Below the pieces are notes generated by a model. That model saw nothing but the letters and a program-made list of their open reading frames with translations, was not told where the DNA came from and did no database searches. The translations under genes and the position numbers were made by a program. A stretch of DNA of 30,000 nt from positions 1 through 30,000 of the forward strand of contig LUCW03001448.1 of assembly GCA_001586965.3 (NCBI GenBank), read 5' to 3'. The stretch is from Sphaeroforma sirkka (taxonomy: Eukaryota; Opisthokonta; Ichthyosporea; Ichthyophonida). Shown piece after piece: positions 18,960 through 29,070 of the stretch. Within the stretch, counting starts at the first letter, position 1. Each line of letters begins with the position of its first letter.

Positions 18960-19597
18960 TGTATTAAATAATTTTTAGTTTTACAAGCGTGTCAGAATTT
19001 TATATTTAATTGTTTTTTATAAATAATAAGAGTCATAAAATATAAATACGTTATTTACACTAAACTTCTCACATAACAAGTCTTTCAACAAGACTCAAGA
19101 AGAATATCTTTGCAATAAAAAAAAATAGTCAAGAGCCCGCCACCGCTAGTCCGCTATTTACACATGTGGGCCATTATTAGTGATTACATGATTGGGCACA
19201 CCTTAAAGGCTAAATGACAGCGTTGGGCTGACGAGTGACGCCTGGCGCTGACGGCTGACAAAACATTTGACATCAGTGCGTTAGTCTCCACGAATCCACG
19301 AGACCATGACGGGAACCCACGCCCTACCGGCCACCGCCACACAACATTCCACAATAATAAGTGTTGAAACTGTAACTGTGTACTGTGAGTTGTGTATTTA
19401 ACACTGGAGTACCTTTTTTTACAAATACCTATTTTTCAATTTTTATATTTAAAAAATACACACTATGTCATTGTTATTTGTTACACTGTGTATTTTTAAT
19501 AGTATGTACATAAATACACAACACACGCAAACAGTTTAAAAAACGCAAGAGAGAGAGATAGTAATTGGGATTGGGAGTCTGTGAACTGAAGTGACTG

Positions 19598-19625
19598 AAG
19601 TCTCAAGTCTCAAGTCTCAACTCTT
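19598..19625 (+). repeat. 7-bp tandem array (AAGTCTC)3 + AACTCTT
   Basis: Three exact AAGTCTC units and a degenerate fourth. Confidence 0.85.
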
Positions 19626-19922
19626 AATTCTCAGTATATTTAAAAACGAAAAAACAACAAAATGTCTAAAAAAGAATCTCCTGTGGCTGTGTGAGTGTGT
19701 GTGGACTGCGGAGTGTGGCCTCCGGCTCCTGGTGGTGGGCTGTGGCCTGTGAGTCTGTGACTTAAATATTTGAGTCTGCGAATCTGCGACAATGTACTAG
19801 GCTACTGGCGCCTGGACAGCCTGGCCTAACACCTGTGAGTCATGTTATCTTCGATTTTTATTCTCTTGTACGTTCTATTGACTGCATTTTAATAATTTTT
19901 TCAAAACCTCAAATATTTCTCA

Positions 19923-19951
19923 ACTCCAGACTCCAGGAGTCCAGATTCCAG
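19923..19951 (+). repeat. 7-bp array of ACTCCAG-type units
   Basis: ACTCCAG twice, then GAGTCCAG and ATTCCAG. The period is 7 with one extra base. Confidence 0.75.
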
Positions 19952-19992
19952 AATAGAGATGAAAAATCAATCATGTATACATGTTGAGTGAT

Positions 19993-20020
19993 GACTGATG
20001 ACTGATGACTGATGACTGAT
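19993..20020 (+). repeat. 7-bp tandem array (GACTGAT)4
   Basis: Four exact units, followed by GAGTAAAACGAGTCTTGTTGAG. This longer block recurs in altered form after GACTGATGAGTGAT at about 20056-20092, so the array was partly duplicated. Confidence 0.9.
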
Positions 20021-20147
20021 GAGTAAAACGAGTCTTGTTGAGGGATAAGTCTTGACTGATGAGTGATGAGTAAAACGAGACTTGTTGAGTGATATGTCGT
20101 TGACTCGTGAATATAGTCGTGTACACTCAACCTAAGCTCAATCCGTT

Positions 20148-20465
20148 AATGGTATACAGAATAAAAACTGAACGGAAACGTATACAAATTCGCTTTTAAA
20201 ACGTTAAAAAGTTTTCACAGGCTAAAATAGAAAACGAAAACCTCAAATTTGCACTCAACATGCAAACCAAAATTCTAACGAAATGGACTATTTTTCAATT
20301 ACCGGCCATTGAATACCTAGTTTATAAAATAGTGATTTCGACTGAAAACCCCGGCGGGTTTAAGACAAATTGATGGCCTGGAAATTGCACCACTTCAAAT
20401 TTTATAGGGCTATATACAGAATGAAATGAACGGAAACGTTTACTGATTCATTTGAAAAAGTTAAA
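20148..20465 (-). repeat. Two inverted fragments of the dispersed repeat
   Basis: TATACAGAATAAAAACTGAA and, about 260 bp later, TATACAGAATGAAATGAA are each followed by CGGAAACGT(A/T)TAC and a GTTAAAA block. They read as the reverse complement of the ACGTTTACGTTCA core of 17306-17566 and 21319-21576. Confidence 0.55.
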
Positions 20466-21023
20466 ACGGAAAACTGTAAGAGGACTCAACACTGTTAGCT
20501 GACCTAGACGCGAGTTCGTGACTCGCGAGACTGGTGAGTAATAACTGTGGGAGTGTGAGTGGGACTGTGAGAGTGTGTCAGTGTGACTTGGACCTGTTAC
20601 TCTCGGACTCTCGGTGGCTTGTGGGCTTGGTAGACTGGTAGTGGGCTATACAATTACTGAGGTTTTACCGTACCCCACGGCCAAAGGCTGCAAACCCTAA
20701 GGACCCAAGACCTTAATGGCTCAAGCCCCCAAGCCCCAGAGTCCAGGCCCTCTAAGCCCTCTAAGCCCACCACTAGCCCCTCTATTAGAGTCCCAGACTC
20801 CCAGTTCCCAGGGCCTCTACTAGAGAGCTGTCTCTAGAGTCCTGGTCTCCCATACGTCAGTCTGATATTCTGCCAAAGGCTCAGGCCTCAGAACCAGAGA
20901 CTGCTAAGTACTAAATAACACAGGAGTGGAAACTACCTTACATATTTTGGAATTTAGAATTACAGTCTCACAGAAAGTATGATCAGTTGTTGACTTCTTG
21001 TATTGACGCGTACGTCGTGCGAT

Positions 21024-21044
21024 CGGCGACCGGCGACCGGCGAC
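21024..21044 (+). repeat. 7-bp tandem array (CGGCGAC)3
   Basis: Three exact units, unusually GC-rich for this stretch. Confidence 0.85.
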
Positions 21045-21318
21045 GTGCTTTTTCTTTTTGTATAAATATGTTTGTTATATACCGCTCAGTGAGAATTTTT
21101 TTATTTACAAAAGCTCACAGGCTCACACTCAGAGCCACAGGGCGAGTCCGAACTCCAAGCCCTATTTATATAATGTCGGTTTCTTTTTATTTTGTTAAAA
21201 AATAAAGAAAACAAATATGTATTTTTTAAAAAAGAATTGATCGATCAAGAATAGTTTTATTCGAAACATATTAGAGTTGTACTACATATTTGGAAACGGA
21301 AAAGCAACATCAAAGCCA

Positions 21319-21576
21319 GACCTCAAACCGGTTTCCGTTAAAACCTTTATATATCGAATAAATATACGTTTACGTTCAGCTTTTATTTCATATGCGGTTC
21401 TTTGTATGCTCATAGGGGGCACCTTGCGGGTCTAAACATTTTGGTGTGTACTGTTTTCAACATATAAATTAGTCTTATAAAAGAACTTATGTAGGCTCTT
21501 CTGATCACACTATACCCGTTAAAACCGTCTAAAATTGAATATATATGCGTTTACGTTAAACTTTTATTCCATACAG
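21319..21576 (+). repeat. Dispersed repeat, copy II (~258 bp)
   Basis: Direct-orientation partner of 17306-17566. The core CCGTTAAAACC…GAATA…CGTTTACGTT…CTTTTATT occurs twice within this copy, about 190 bp apart, so the repeat is itself built from a duplicated unit. Confidence 0.8.
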
Positions 21577-23047
21577 CAAAGCTATATTCTTCATTAAACT
21601 TAAAAAAACAAAATAAATCAGTATTTTTGGGGGTTAGACTTTTTTTTCTGTTTTGGTTTGTTTTAAATAATAGACTGAGTAGTGTGAGACACTGAGACTT
21701 CGACACTTTTAAAAAAAAATAGTTGTTGCCAGAATCAGAATGCCACATGTTGTGTTCGAAGTTCAATTGTGCAGGGCATTCAGGAAAAAGAGTAAATAGT
21801 GCAGACTGCAGAGTGCACTGTGCAGAGTGCAGAGTGCAGACCATCAGTCATCAGTCATCACTAACAATTTCGTAAACAAAAATGAAAAAGTAAAAACTGA
21901 AGTCGGAAACAGTAAAACCACATATCATGAGTTAAGTCTTCACTCTAAAGAGTAGCGAGTGTAGACGCCCTCGACCTCTACTCTCTAGATTTGCACGAAA
22001 GATAGAGTCTAAGAGAGACTGAGAGAGGAAGAAGAAAATATTTAAAATAAATAAATATGTAAGAGTAATTACGGACAAAGTCTATAGGACATTCACTCAA
22101 TCAGCGCAAAATGTAAACCCCCATCATGAATTTATGACGATGATAGTTAATTCCTCCTCCCCCCCCTTATAATGCACCAATCAATTTCTAAGGACATGCC
22201 ACATGCGACATGACGCATATTGCCATATTTTCGACTCGGAGACGTCAGACGTTCGGAGTCCCCCAGAGGAGTCGAACTTTCGAAGACCCAGATTTTAAGG
22301 GGACCCAGCCACCCAGCCCCAGGTCGTTGACCCAGGTGACCAGGTCCCAGAGTCCAGAGTCCCACTTTACACTCCCACAAAGAGAAAGAATCACTATAAA
22401 TAAATTCAAAATTGAAATCAGTGGCCAGAGCGGCAGAGCGGCTTTAAAGAGCTCTAGCGGCCCTGGCCGAGAGGAGTCTAGGCCTCAGACTTAAGACCCT
22501 AAGTCTCAGACTCAGACTTCAGAGTGAAGTGCCGGAAGAGGGCGAGAAACTTGAAGCAGTGAACCAATCAAAACATACAATAGTTCTCATTAATGAGATT
22601 TTGTTTGAAAAAAAAAAGGTCGATTTCGCCACTGCAAGACCTCAATTTGATTCGACAGAATAGAAAAGTCATCTGAGCAAGACAGTATATGAATAATCCA
22701 ATAGAATTGTTGAATTACTAAAATTATGGCTTCTAATACCAATTTGCTATTTGGCGCATTCCTGCTTCCTATATTAGTCGTTACTCATTACACAAAACTC
22801 CATCGAGTCCGGCTCTGCCACTCTGATCTCTCTCTAGGACTCTCTAGGTATGGTGTACTTCAACAGTTTACACTTTACAGCCGTTAGTCTGTTGCACTTA
22901 CTCTAGACTAGTTCAACTGTCGACATCTGTATGTATGTACCACCTCCAAAATACTAAATAGTGGTGATAACAACCTACATATATACACAGGGACGATTTG
23001 TCTTAGTAACATTAACATCAAAGTTAAAACAACAAAACAAGCTGACA
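21577..23047. other. Gene-free stretch
   Basis: No gene supported. It holds a heptamer array at 21798-21858, a GC-rich patch (22230-22500) full of CCAGAG/GAGTCC/CCCAG words whose open frames are low-complexity, and an AT-rich stretch leading to the next gene. Confidence 0.5.
21798..21858 (+). repeat. 7-bp arrays: AGTGCAG-type (six units) then CAGTCAT
   Basis: AGTGCAG, ACTGCAG, AGTGCAC, TGTGCAG, AGTGCAG and AGTGCAG occur in direct succession. After six bases come two CAGTCAT units. Both parts keep the 7-bp period. Confidence 0.85.
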
Positions 23048-23632
23048 ATGGATAGTTGCCAACGTCGCTCGTTCAGCGAAGTAACAAACGCGAAGAGAGG
23101 ACCGCTACATCAAAGCAGCAATATGTCACACCACAAGCGCAAAAAGCCTGATTCAGTCGGAGAACAAGCTCTGATTGAATCAGACTTTGACGAGCTCGAA
23201 CTCATGGGGGGTTTATATGCCGAATACGGTGTATGTACGCGTAAATCGAAATTTAGAATGTTTCCAATTAAGCATGTGAACAGTTTAAAACAAACGATAC
23301 AACCAACTGCACAGGGGATTACAGAAGGGAAACTACCCCCAAGAAGGACTGTCCGATTCGCAGACCATGATGAATACTCGAATACATATCCCAGCAATGT
23401 ATACGACAGGACTGGAGCTGATAAGATACAGGTGCGAGATACTCGCGAGGCCGTTATATTATATTGCGAGCTCATGCTTTTCAAACTAACTGAGATGAGT
23501 TTGAATCCAGAATCAACGAATACTGTGGCGTTACATTACGGTCAGTCGGGGAGCGCAGAAGCACGATGGAAAGAAATGGTAGTCAGCAAAATTATTATGT
23601 CAATAGATGTTAAGAATAAATTTAAGCAATAG
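23048..23632 (+). CDS. Hypothetical protein, 194 aa, with RVxF-like motif
   Basis: Open from the ATG at 23048 to the stop at 23632. I chose this ATG because it has A at -3 and G at +4 and no earlier in-frame ATG is evident. The protein starts MDSCQRRSFSEVTNAKRG, with a basic, Ser-rich N-terminus (HHKRKKPDS). An acidic stretch follows (ALIESDFDELELMGG). Near the middle is RRTVRFADHDEYSNTYPSNV, then YDRTGADKIQVRD and a C-terminal helical part (CELMLFKLTEMSLN, VVSKIIMSIDVKNKFKQ). RTVRF fits the RVxF docking motif for protein phosphatase 1, which short regulatory proteins often carry near a YDR sequence. That is an inference from a short motif. The codon composition and the lack of interrupting stops over 194 codons support a real gene. 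No intron is seen. Confidence 0.65.
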   Translation: MDSCQRRSFSEVTNAKRGPLHQSSNMSHHKRKKPDSVGEQALIESDFDELELMGGLYAEYGVCTRKSKFRMFPIKHVNSLKQTIQPTAQGITEGKLPPRRTVRFADHDEYSNTYPSNVYDRTGADKIQVRDTREAVILYCELMLFKLTEMSLNPESTNTVALHYGQSGSAEARWKEMVVSKIIMSIDVKNKFKQ

Positions 23633-24425
23633 ATGATATACAATTTAGGAGTTCTCCTGCAGTCCTTATATTCTTCGGATGCTTTATATTGATGGAGGGA
23701 TCTGGTCTTAGTTGTGTCATCTTTCAGAAGGCGTATTACCCGCATTCTCCAACGCTAAACAAACGGACAAATGAGGTCATATTATACTCTCTACATATAG
23801 ATACTTTGGAAGCAAACTCTCAGCCCCGAGGATTCGTAGCAGGCTAAAAAAAACCAGTAAGATAAGTTTAATAATGAAGGTGTTTCGCACTAACGTATAA
23901 GTTTGAATATCTCAAATTAGAAGATTTCACTGAACAGTATTTCGTTCTTTACCGAGAAAGTAAGTGAAATAGATGTGTTATGCTCTACACACTATATATA
24001 GCCTAAAGAAAAAGTACAGTTGTCACCTTAAAACCTCACCACGCCACTGTGTACAATACCAATTCTTTTTTTTTGTACCGCCAATATAAAATCGTTACGA
24101 GACAAAATCTAATTTAGATCTCAAGTTTGGAACAAACGTCCAAAACTTACATCATGAACCAAGCACCAATTTGTGCACCACCACGGGATTTAAAATTTAC
24201 AAATATCCACCAGATCGAGGCTCCCCTACTAATTGTCAATCAATTGTTTCGTACACTATTTAGGACTGTGGACACATGCACGATGATCAATGGCTCACTA
24301 CTACATATAATATAAAAAAACAATTCAAGTTGAAGCGGCATACTTACTAAGCACACAAGGTGAAGCTTAAGCAGACTTTTTTCAATCGTATCAGAGGACA
24401 TGTCGGGGAGTTATATCGATTTAGC
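23633..24425. other. Intergenic stretch between convergent genes
   Basis: It lies between the hypothetical gene (plus) and the b5 reductase (minus), whose 3' ends face each other. AT-rich, with no gene seen. Short open frames such as that around 24127 have no coding features. Confidence 0.5.
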
Positions 24426-24431
24426 TTTATT
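24426..24431 (-). terminator. Probable polyadenylation signal of the b5 reductase gene
   Basis: AATAAA on the minus strand, about 72 bp downstream of the b5 reductase stop codon. Confidence 0.5.
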
Positions 24432-24502
24432 GCTCATTCTTTATGTAAACAGTCGCCAATTCAGCATTTACAAATTGTAAATCCGACAGCTCTAGAACTT
24501 CT

Positions 24503-24694
24503 CTAGAACTTGAACACCTGATCGGATGTGTAGCCCATTTCCTTCAGGGCACCCGTCAGTTCAGGCGAATCTCTTGGACCGCACAAAGCCTGGTATAGGG
24601 GTGGAGGCCCGCATACAAAGATGATTCCTTCCTTGTCTTCAGGGCTGAAGAGATGCTTCTTGATCAAATCCTTTGTGATGAATCCGCGCTCGCC
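24503..24694 (-). CDS. b5 reductase last exon
   Basis: 64 codons including the stop. It begins GERGFITKDLIKKHLF after an acceptor TTGTAG, contains IIFVCGPPPLYQAL (NADH-binding CGPPP), and ends with ALKEMGYTSDQVFKF. It joins exon 25356-25727 in phase 0 (…DSDWK then GERG). Confidence 0.92.
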   Translation of the reverse strand, partial: GERGFITKDLIKKHLFSPEDKEGIIFVCGPPPLYQALCGPRDSPELTGALKEMGYTSDQVFKF

Positions 24695-26896
24695 CTACAA
24701 TGGGATATATATGCATTCGATGAGTGTTGTGTACTGACCTACAAACGTGTATTGTATGCGATGAGACGCCTTGTGAAAATGCTATGATAAGTGCAATACA
24801 TGACTTTATACAGCAATATATTTTGCAATGCGTGGGCGTCAAGAGCGCTCTAATTCATTGAATCTGTTTAAACAGATGTTGGCATTTTTAAAGAGATTAT
24901 GTGCCTGGAAAGGGCATGGATGCGAGCTCAGATGTTAATGAATAATGCAGACATATATATATATATATATATAACATTTTCGCGTCTAATATAACTCATC
25001 GGTATGACAAAAAATGTACAGAATGAAACCGATCAGACACAAAAGTATGAGGGCTGTGTGGCGCCACACACAACTTCAACAGATACTTTTGGAATGCATT
25101 TTCAGAGCTAGAAAAGTTAAATCACATACAAAACTCTACTGCCTGAAAGCAATCTCGGATACAGAAACGTACCATGTACGTAACTTTAACAAAAAAATAT
25201 TCCAGAAACATTGAATAAACCCAAAAAAGTATTTTTTTAACCAAGTATTAAGATTGAGTAAACCCAAAGTATTGATTTTGAATAAAACCAAAAAGTAATA
25301 AGATTGGATAAACCCAGAGTATTGCTTCTCATACGTACATATCCTTCATACACACCTTCCAATCTGAATCCTCTGGCTCATCCGAGAGAACATACTCCAG
25401 CTCCAACCGATCGTGCTTGACCCAGTTGTCCAGCATATCCTGCGCAAGTATATCCGACTGCACCTTGGAACCATAAAGCATGGTAGCTTTCACCTTACTC
25501 GTCTCATCACCCAGGATGGCGTGTAGGGCTTGTATCATGGGTGTGATACCGGTGCCGCCCACAATCATACCAATTTTCTTGTAGCCGTCGAAAGGAGCCT
25601 GAACCTTGACGTTCTTGTCAATGTGTTTGAACTCGACGGTGTCGTTTTCCTTCAATTCCTCAACCAGATGGGTGGACATGCGCCCGTCCTTGCCGTAGTT
25701 TTTGACTAATAGGTCGAATGTGCCAACCTGATACAGAGCAACGTAACAAAGTCAGGACAAAAAGAGTCCATTTGACGTACACACAGGCGCATCTGGTCTG
25801 ATATTAATATTCAAATTGCCTAAATAAGGAGTGCCTATTCCCAAATGCAGTAAACCGCAACGCTGCAACACCGATCACAAATTGAAAGCAAACGGACCAC
25901 CCACTCCCGGTTGCCATGGGTATAACATCACCATATTGAAGTCACACAGATATACAAACCCCACTCAACCCGAGCACTCCATGAAATATTGCAGCGAACA
26001 AGTACCGAACGGACGTGCAGAGGAGTGGCAACTAATGCCATTGGGAACTAACAATCCATATCGCATGTTCCTGCGTTGTACTGTGGACCACTGGAGACTA
26101 TCCAAACCATCGTACGTAGCGCCACACCATCATTAACTGAGAATCGGGAATGTATTTGCTGTAACAAATAGGAGCTGTACACCCTCTAAACACGTACTTC
26201 ACATTTGCCGCAAACAAATGAGTGAGCTAAGCCATTCAGGCATGCATATCAACACATACCAAACCTGTACATCATCCCAAACCAGCATACCCGTCGCACT
26301 CAACAGCCACCCAAAGGCAAACACTCGATTCATGCCGACACATACATACTTGGGAATTCGTCGAGATAGGTGTATAGGGCCGGATTACAGCCTCCTTCTT
26401 CCCGTCTCGGTCGGGGAGATCAGCCTTGGCCAGAATGCACGCACACGTGCTCAGGTTTAATGGCTCGTCAGTCTTGGGAAGCGAAAACCGTAGCACACTG
26501 GAGGTCTCTGACACCTTCCAACGCTTCAGCAGAGATACGGAGGTGAAGTCTGATCCGAATTGACTGTATGAAACAAGGGAAGCGGATGCTAAATAGATAT
26601 GGTGATATGTCGAGACTGATACGTATAAGGAGACGGTAGACATTCGAATCCACACGGTAATGGGGATAGCCCTGGGTATGCGGATGATGCAATACGAATT
26701 GAGACAGTAGGTATTGTTGGGTGGCGCAGATCCGATACTGCACATGCTCTTTGTGAGGAGTGGTACCACTACAAAGATAACATGAAGATAGGGCCAATTT
26801 TGTCCTCAAATCCAACAACGCTGTCAGTAGCAGAATGTGATCTCACTATCAAATCGACCAACTTATCGAAATTGTAGAAGATTGTCATATTGCATA

Positions 26897-26939
<43 letters not shown>

Positions 26940-27323
26940 TCGAGATTGTATAGACACTTGACGACGGCAGAGTGAGAGTTCTTCTAGATCATGAAGTAAA
27001 TAATATAGTTGATCGCAATACTTACTGGTATACAAGACAACCAATGTTTAGTTATGCACATTCATACTTCAGCTTCCTGGTTTTAAACCAATCCACAATA
27101 CGTATGCATGCTGCACGCATTGGCAACCACAGCTTCAGACATGCACATTCGCAAAGGTATGTATAAATTCTATGACTATAATCCAGTTTAGTCCGTTGTG
27201 ATATATATATATATACATATATATATATACGTGCCTACGTACTTGCATAAGGAAATACATCAATATATGCATATTTTCAAGCAAATAAGATAATCTTTAA
27301 AATCGAAGGATATCTCAGATCAA

Positions 27324-27400
<77 letters not shown>

Positions 27401-28306
27401 CCAATATGCCTTTCTGGCGAAAGAAATAAAAGCTCATGCTCGTAAATACGAGGCTTCCATGATGATAGCGGCTCACACAAACATGGGCATATATGTTGTA
27501 CGTATGGCTGTACGTATTTGTGTATTTTCTACTTGATGTTTCCACATGGCAGTGGTTAACTCAATGAATGGGACACACTCAGCTGAGAATAGGTGGGCTT
27601 AAGAATGCACAGGCACAGCAATGAAAAGCATCATATACATGTGCATGCAGAGAAGCTAGTAGTTTTACACTGGAATAGTAACCATAAACTTGTGTTTCAC
27701 ATATAAACCAAATAAAGAAGAAACAAATTGACGCTAAAATACGGGACATAATAAAAGAGTCGTGACTGAAGTGATAGGTTTGTAGGAACATCAGGAAAAT
27801 CGCTGAATACTGATTGACTTGACGGATCACAGACGTCCAATAACCTGAAAGAACCGCTCCGACATCAACACCGATTGATACTGAACGACACGTGCATGAT
27901 CCTGATATACAATTACAATGACTCCTCAAATAGCCAATACGTACACACCACTAATACCGACAAGTAGGTGCCTGAACTGCTACTGCTGCAATAAACCGCA
28001 TAATACTTTCCGTGCCATTCTGGATGTACAATTACAACATTACCATCAAAACCATCACGTATGCGACATACACCAATAACGGTACGCAGATACAACAACA
28101 GCTGCAATATACTACATCGCACGCGTATACCATTTTCCTGGCGCTACTAAGTGGGCGATGGGACCACTCACCAGTGTGTCTGGTACAGACTTGGCAGGTG
28201 AAACACTCATATTGCGTACAGAAAGAAAGGGGTTAAACTTGTTTGTGCGTGTAGGACTGAATCTCAACGCTCTCTTGCAGTTACTGAAGACCAAGTTGCA
28301 AAGCAT
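24503..28306 (-). CDS. NADH-cytochrome b5 reductase, mitochondrial type (multi-exon gene)
   Basis: Exons are 28172-28306, probably a micro-exon near 27945-27976, then 26350-26563, 25356-25727 and 24503-24694. All inferred introns are GT-AG and all exon phases agree, giving about 314 residues, the usual size. The enzyme moves electrons from NADH through FAD to cytochrome b5 or similar acceptors. Motifs in order are RPYTPIS (FAD isoalloxazine and phosphate contacts), GRMSTHL (the G-x-M-S FAD contact), GGTGITP (flavin/NADH binding), CGPPP (NADH binding) and the C-terminal FKF typical of the family. The middle part (ACILAKADLP, IGMIVGGTGITP, DWKGERGFITKDL) resembles fungal MCR1 and plant mitochondrial b5 reductases more than the ER type. 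The first exon is basic and Ser/Asn-rich with few acidic residues, as in a mitochondrial presequence. The introns carry TA and other simple repeats. Confidence 0.88.
24954..24973. repeat. TA microsatellite in a b5 reductase intron
   Basis: About 20 bp of alternating TA. Confidence 0.85.
25210..25324 (-). repeat. Degenerate minisatellite in the last b5 reductase intron
   Basis: Four imperfect copies of a ~23-30 bp unit of the form GATTGAATAAACCCAAAGTATT lie just inside the donor end of the intron. They vary in A-run length. Confidence 0.75.
25356..25727 (-). CDS. b5 reductase exon with FAD/NADH-binding core
   Basis: 124 codons, phase 0 at both ends. It begins VGTFDLLVKNYGKDGRMSTH, holds GMIVGGTGITPMIQALHAI (flavin/NADH binding) and YGSKVQSDILAQ, and ends PEDSDWK before a GTGTGT donor. 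The upstream acceptor is GTATCAG. Confidence 0.93.
25728..26349 (-). other. b5 reductase intron (622 bp)
   Basis: It begins GTATGT and ends TATCAG on the minus strand. Plus-strand open frames inside it (around 25831-26136 and 26218-26349) have no domain and look like chance. Confidence 0.75.
26350..26563 (-). CDS. b5 reductase exon with the FAD-binding RPYTPIS motif
   Basis: The first base completes a split codon, then 71 codons follow. It starts QFGSDFTSVSLLKRW after the acceptor CATACAG, contains SSVLRFSLPK and ACILAKADLPDRDGKKEA, then VIRPYTPISTNSQ before a GTATGT donor. Confidence 0.9.
26894..26939. repeat. TA microsatellite
   Basis: About 45 bp of alternating TA with one G interruption, in a b5 reductase intron. 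Confidence 0.9.
27326..27398. repeat. TA microsatellite, ~73 bp
   Basis: Uninterrupted alternating AT, in a b5 reductase intron. Confidence 0.95.
27945..27976 (-). CDS. Possible b5 reductase micro-exon (membrane segment)
   Basis: On the minus strand a CAG acceptor is followed by 32 nt encoding FRHLLVGISG plus two bases of the next codon, then a strong GTACGT donor. It enters in phase 0 and leaves in phase 2. This is exactly what exon 1 (ends phase 0) and exon 26350-26563 (starts with one leftover base) need. The segment is hydrophobic, as expected just after the presequence. The exon is very short, so chance is possible. Confidence 0.35.
28172..28306 (-). CDS. b5 reductase first coding exon (mitochondrial presequence)
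   Basis: 45 codons from the ATG at 28306 to a near-perfect GTGAGT donor. It starts MLCNLVFSNCKRALRF and continues with Arg, Lys, Ser and Asn and no acidic residue until near the end (VPDTL). That composition is typical of a mitochondrial targeting peptide. Its assignment to the reductase rests on strand, phase and composition, not on homology. Confidence 0.65.
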
Positions 28307-29070
28307 GACTTATATATAGCCGCGTGTGTGTGAACGGTCCTGTGTTGCTCGTGACTCTGTGTTCATTTGTTTATTTACGTATATAGATATCGCGATGGCG
28401 TTTTCGAATTTATATTTGCTCATGATCTTCGTACTAACTTGCATACGTTTTTGTACAACGTTTATATCGCGATGGCCCTATGGTTAACACTACGAGACTA
28501 CGAGTGCATATTCGGAGCCCTAAGGTTCAACGTTTTCGGTATGTTTTACTTTATTATGTCCGTTAAATACATGCAACAAGTCGATACATATTTTCCAGTC
28601 TGAGCGTTTACGTTCAACTTTTGATAAACGGATTGAGGTTATTTAGCATGCGTTGTGTGTACAGCTGTACATACAACAACTTTGTGACATTTGTCCGTAA
28701 CTTAGTTTTGATTGGATAAAATGAAATGCTGATCAAATGCTTAACCAATAAAAAGACTGGATTTGAGGTCGGATGCTTTTTGTACATTCAACTGTCAAAG
28801 TGCCAATGTTAACCCAAAAAAAGGATTACCCACACAAGGCAGCTCGAACGCTGTAGTTTGTAGTTTGCACGGCTGAAGGCGTTCCTCACATCACGTATGG
28901 TCCATTTCTGACCTCTATACTGCTTGCTAAACACTGAGACCTACGTGTGCATAACCGTAAGCACATACTACGCATATGTACAGTAACTTGAAGTCAACCG
29001 ACACGCCAAATCGTACATGTTAGTAGACAAAGTTTAGGTTATTTTATTCATAATCGACTGGGAAGGAAGT
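28307..29070. promoter_or_regulatory. Shared upstream region of two divergent genes
   Basis: 764 bp separate the starts of the b5 reductase (minus) and the sugar kinase (plus), so both promoters probably lie here. A fragment GCGTTTACGTTCAACTTTTG at 28606 matches the core of the dispersed repeat. A 78-codon open frame (28367-28603) shows no domain. Confidence 0.5.

Larger units (their letters stand above)
18960..21318. other. Gene-free stretch rich in GAGT/GACT words
   Basis: No gene supported. It contains heptamer arrays (19598, 19923, 19993, 21024), GA/GT/CT-rich degenerate sequence (19680-19800, 20520-20640, 20690-20900), and two short inverted relatives of the dispersed repeat (about 20148-20205 and 20410-20465). 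The small open frames here are low-complexity or lie in the arrays. Confidence 0.5.
26564..27944 (-). other. b5 reductase N-terminal-side intron region with TA arrays
   Basis: 1.4 kb without a secure exon. It has TA runs at about 26894-26939, 27201-27229 and 27326-27398. An exon could be hidden here, since the reductase N-terminus varies in sequence. Confidence 0.5.

Noticed and set aside
22255-22290. Possible tRNA T-arm (GTTCGACTCC on the minus strand)
   Set aside because: No A-box at proper distance and no pairing arms. Probably chance in GAGTC-rich sequence.
22210-22494. 94-codon frame in a GC-rich patch
   Set aside because: The sequence is built from CCAGAG/GAGTCC words, giving a Pro/Ser/Arg-rich low-complexity product.
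17980-22560. CRISPR-like or telomeric array
   Set aside because: The heptamer arrays have no spacers, are short, and none matches a known telomere unit.
25831-26136. 101-codon plus-strand frame
   Set aside because: Lies wholly in a b5 reductase intron, lacks an ATG at its left end and has no recognisable domain.
26769-27044. Minus-strand frame of 91 codons as an extra b5 reductase exon
   Set aside because: It reads through a TA microsatellite and shows no reductase features or matching phase.
28367-28603. 78-codon frame between the divergent genes
   Set aside because: Weak start context, no domain, and the downstream end runs into a dispersed-repeat fragment. Left as non-coding.
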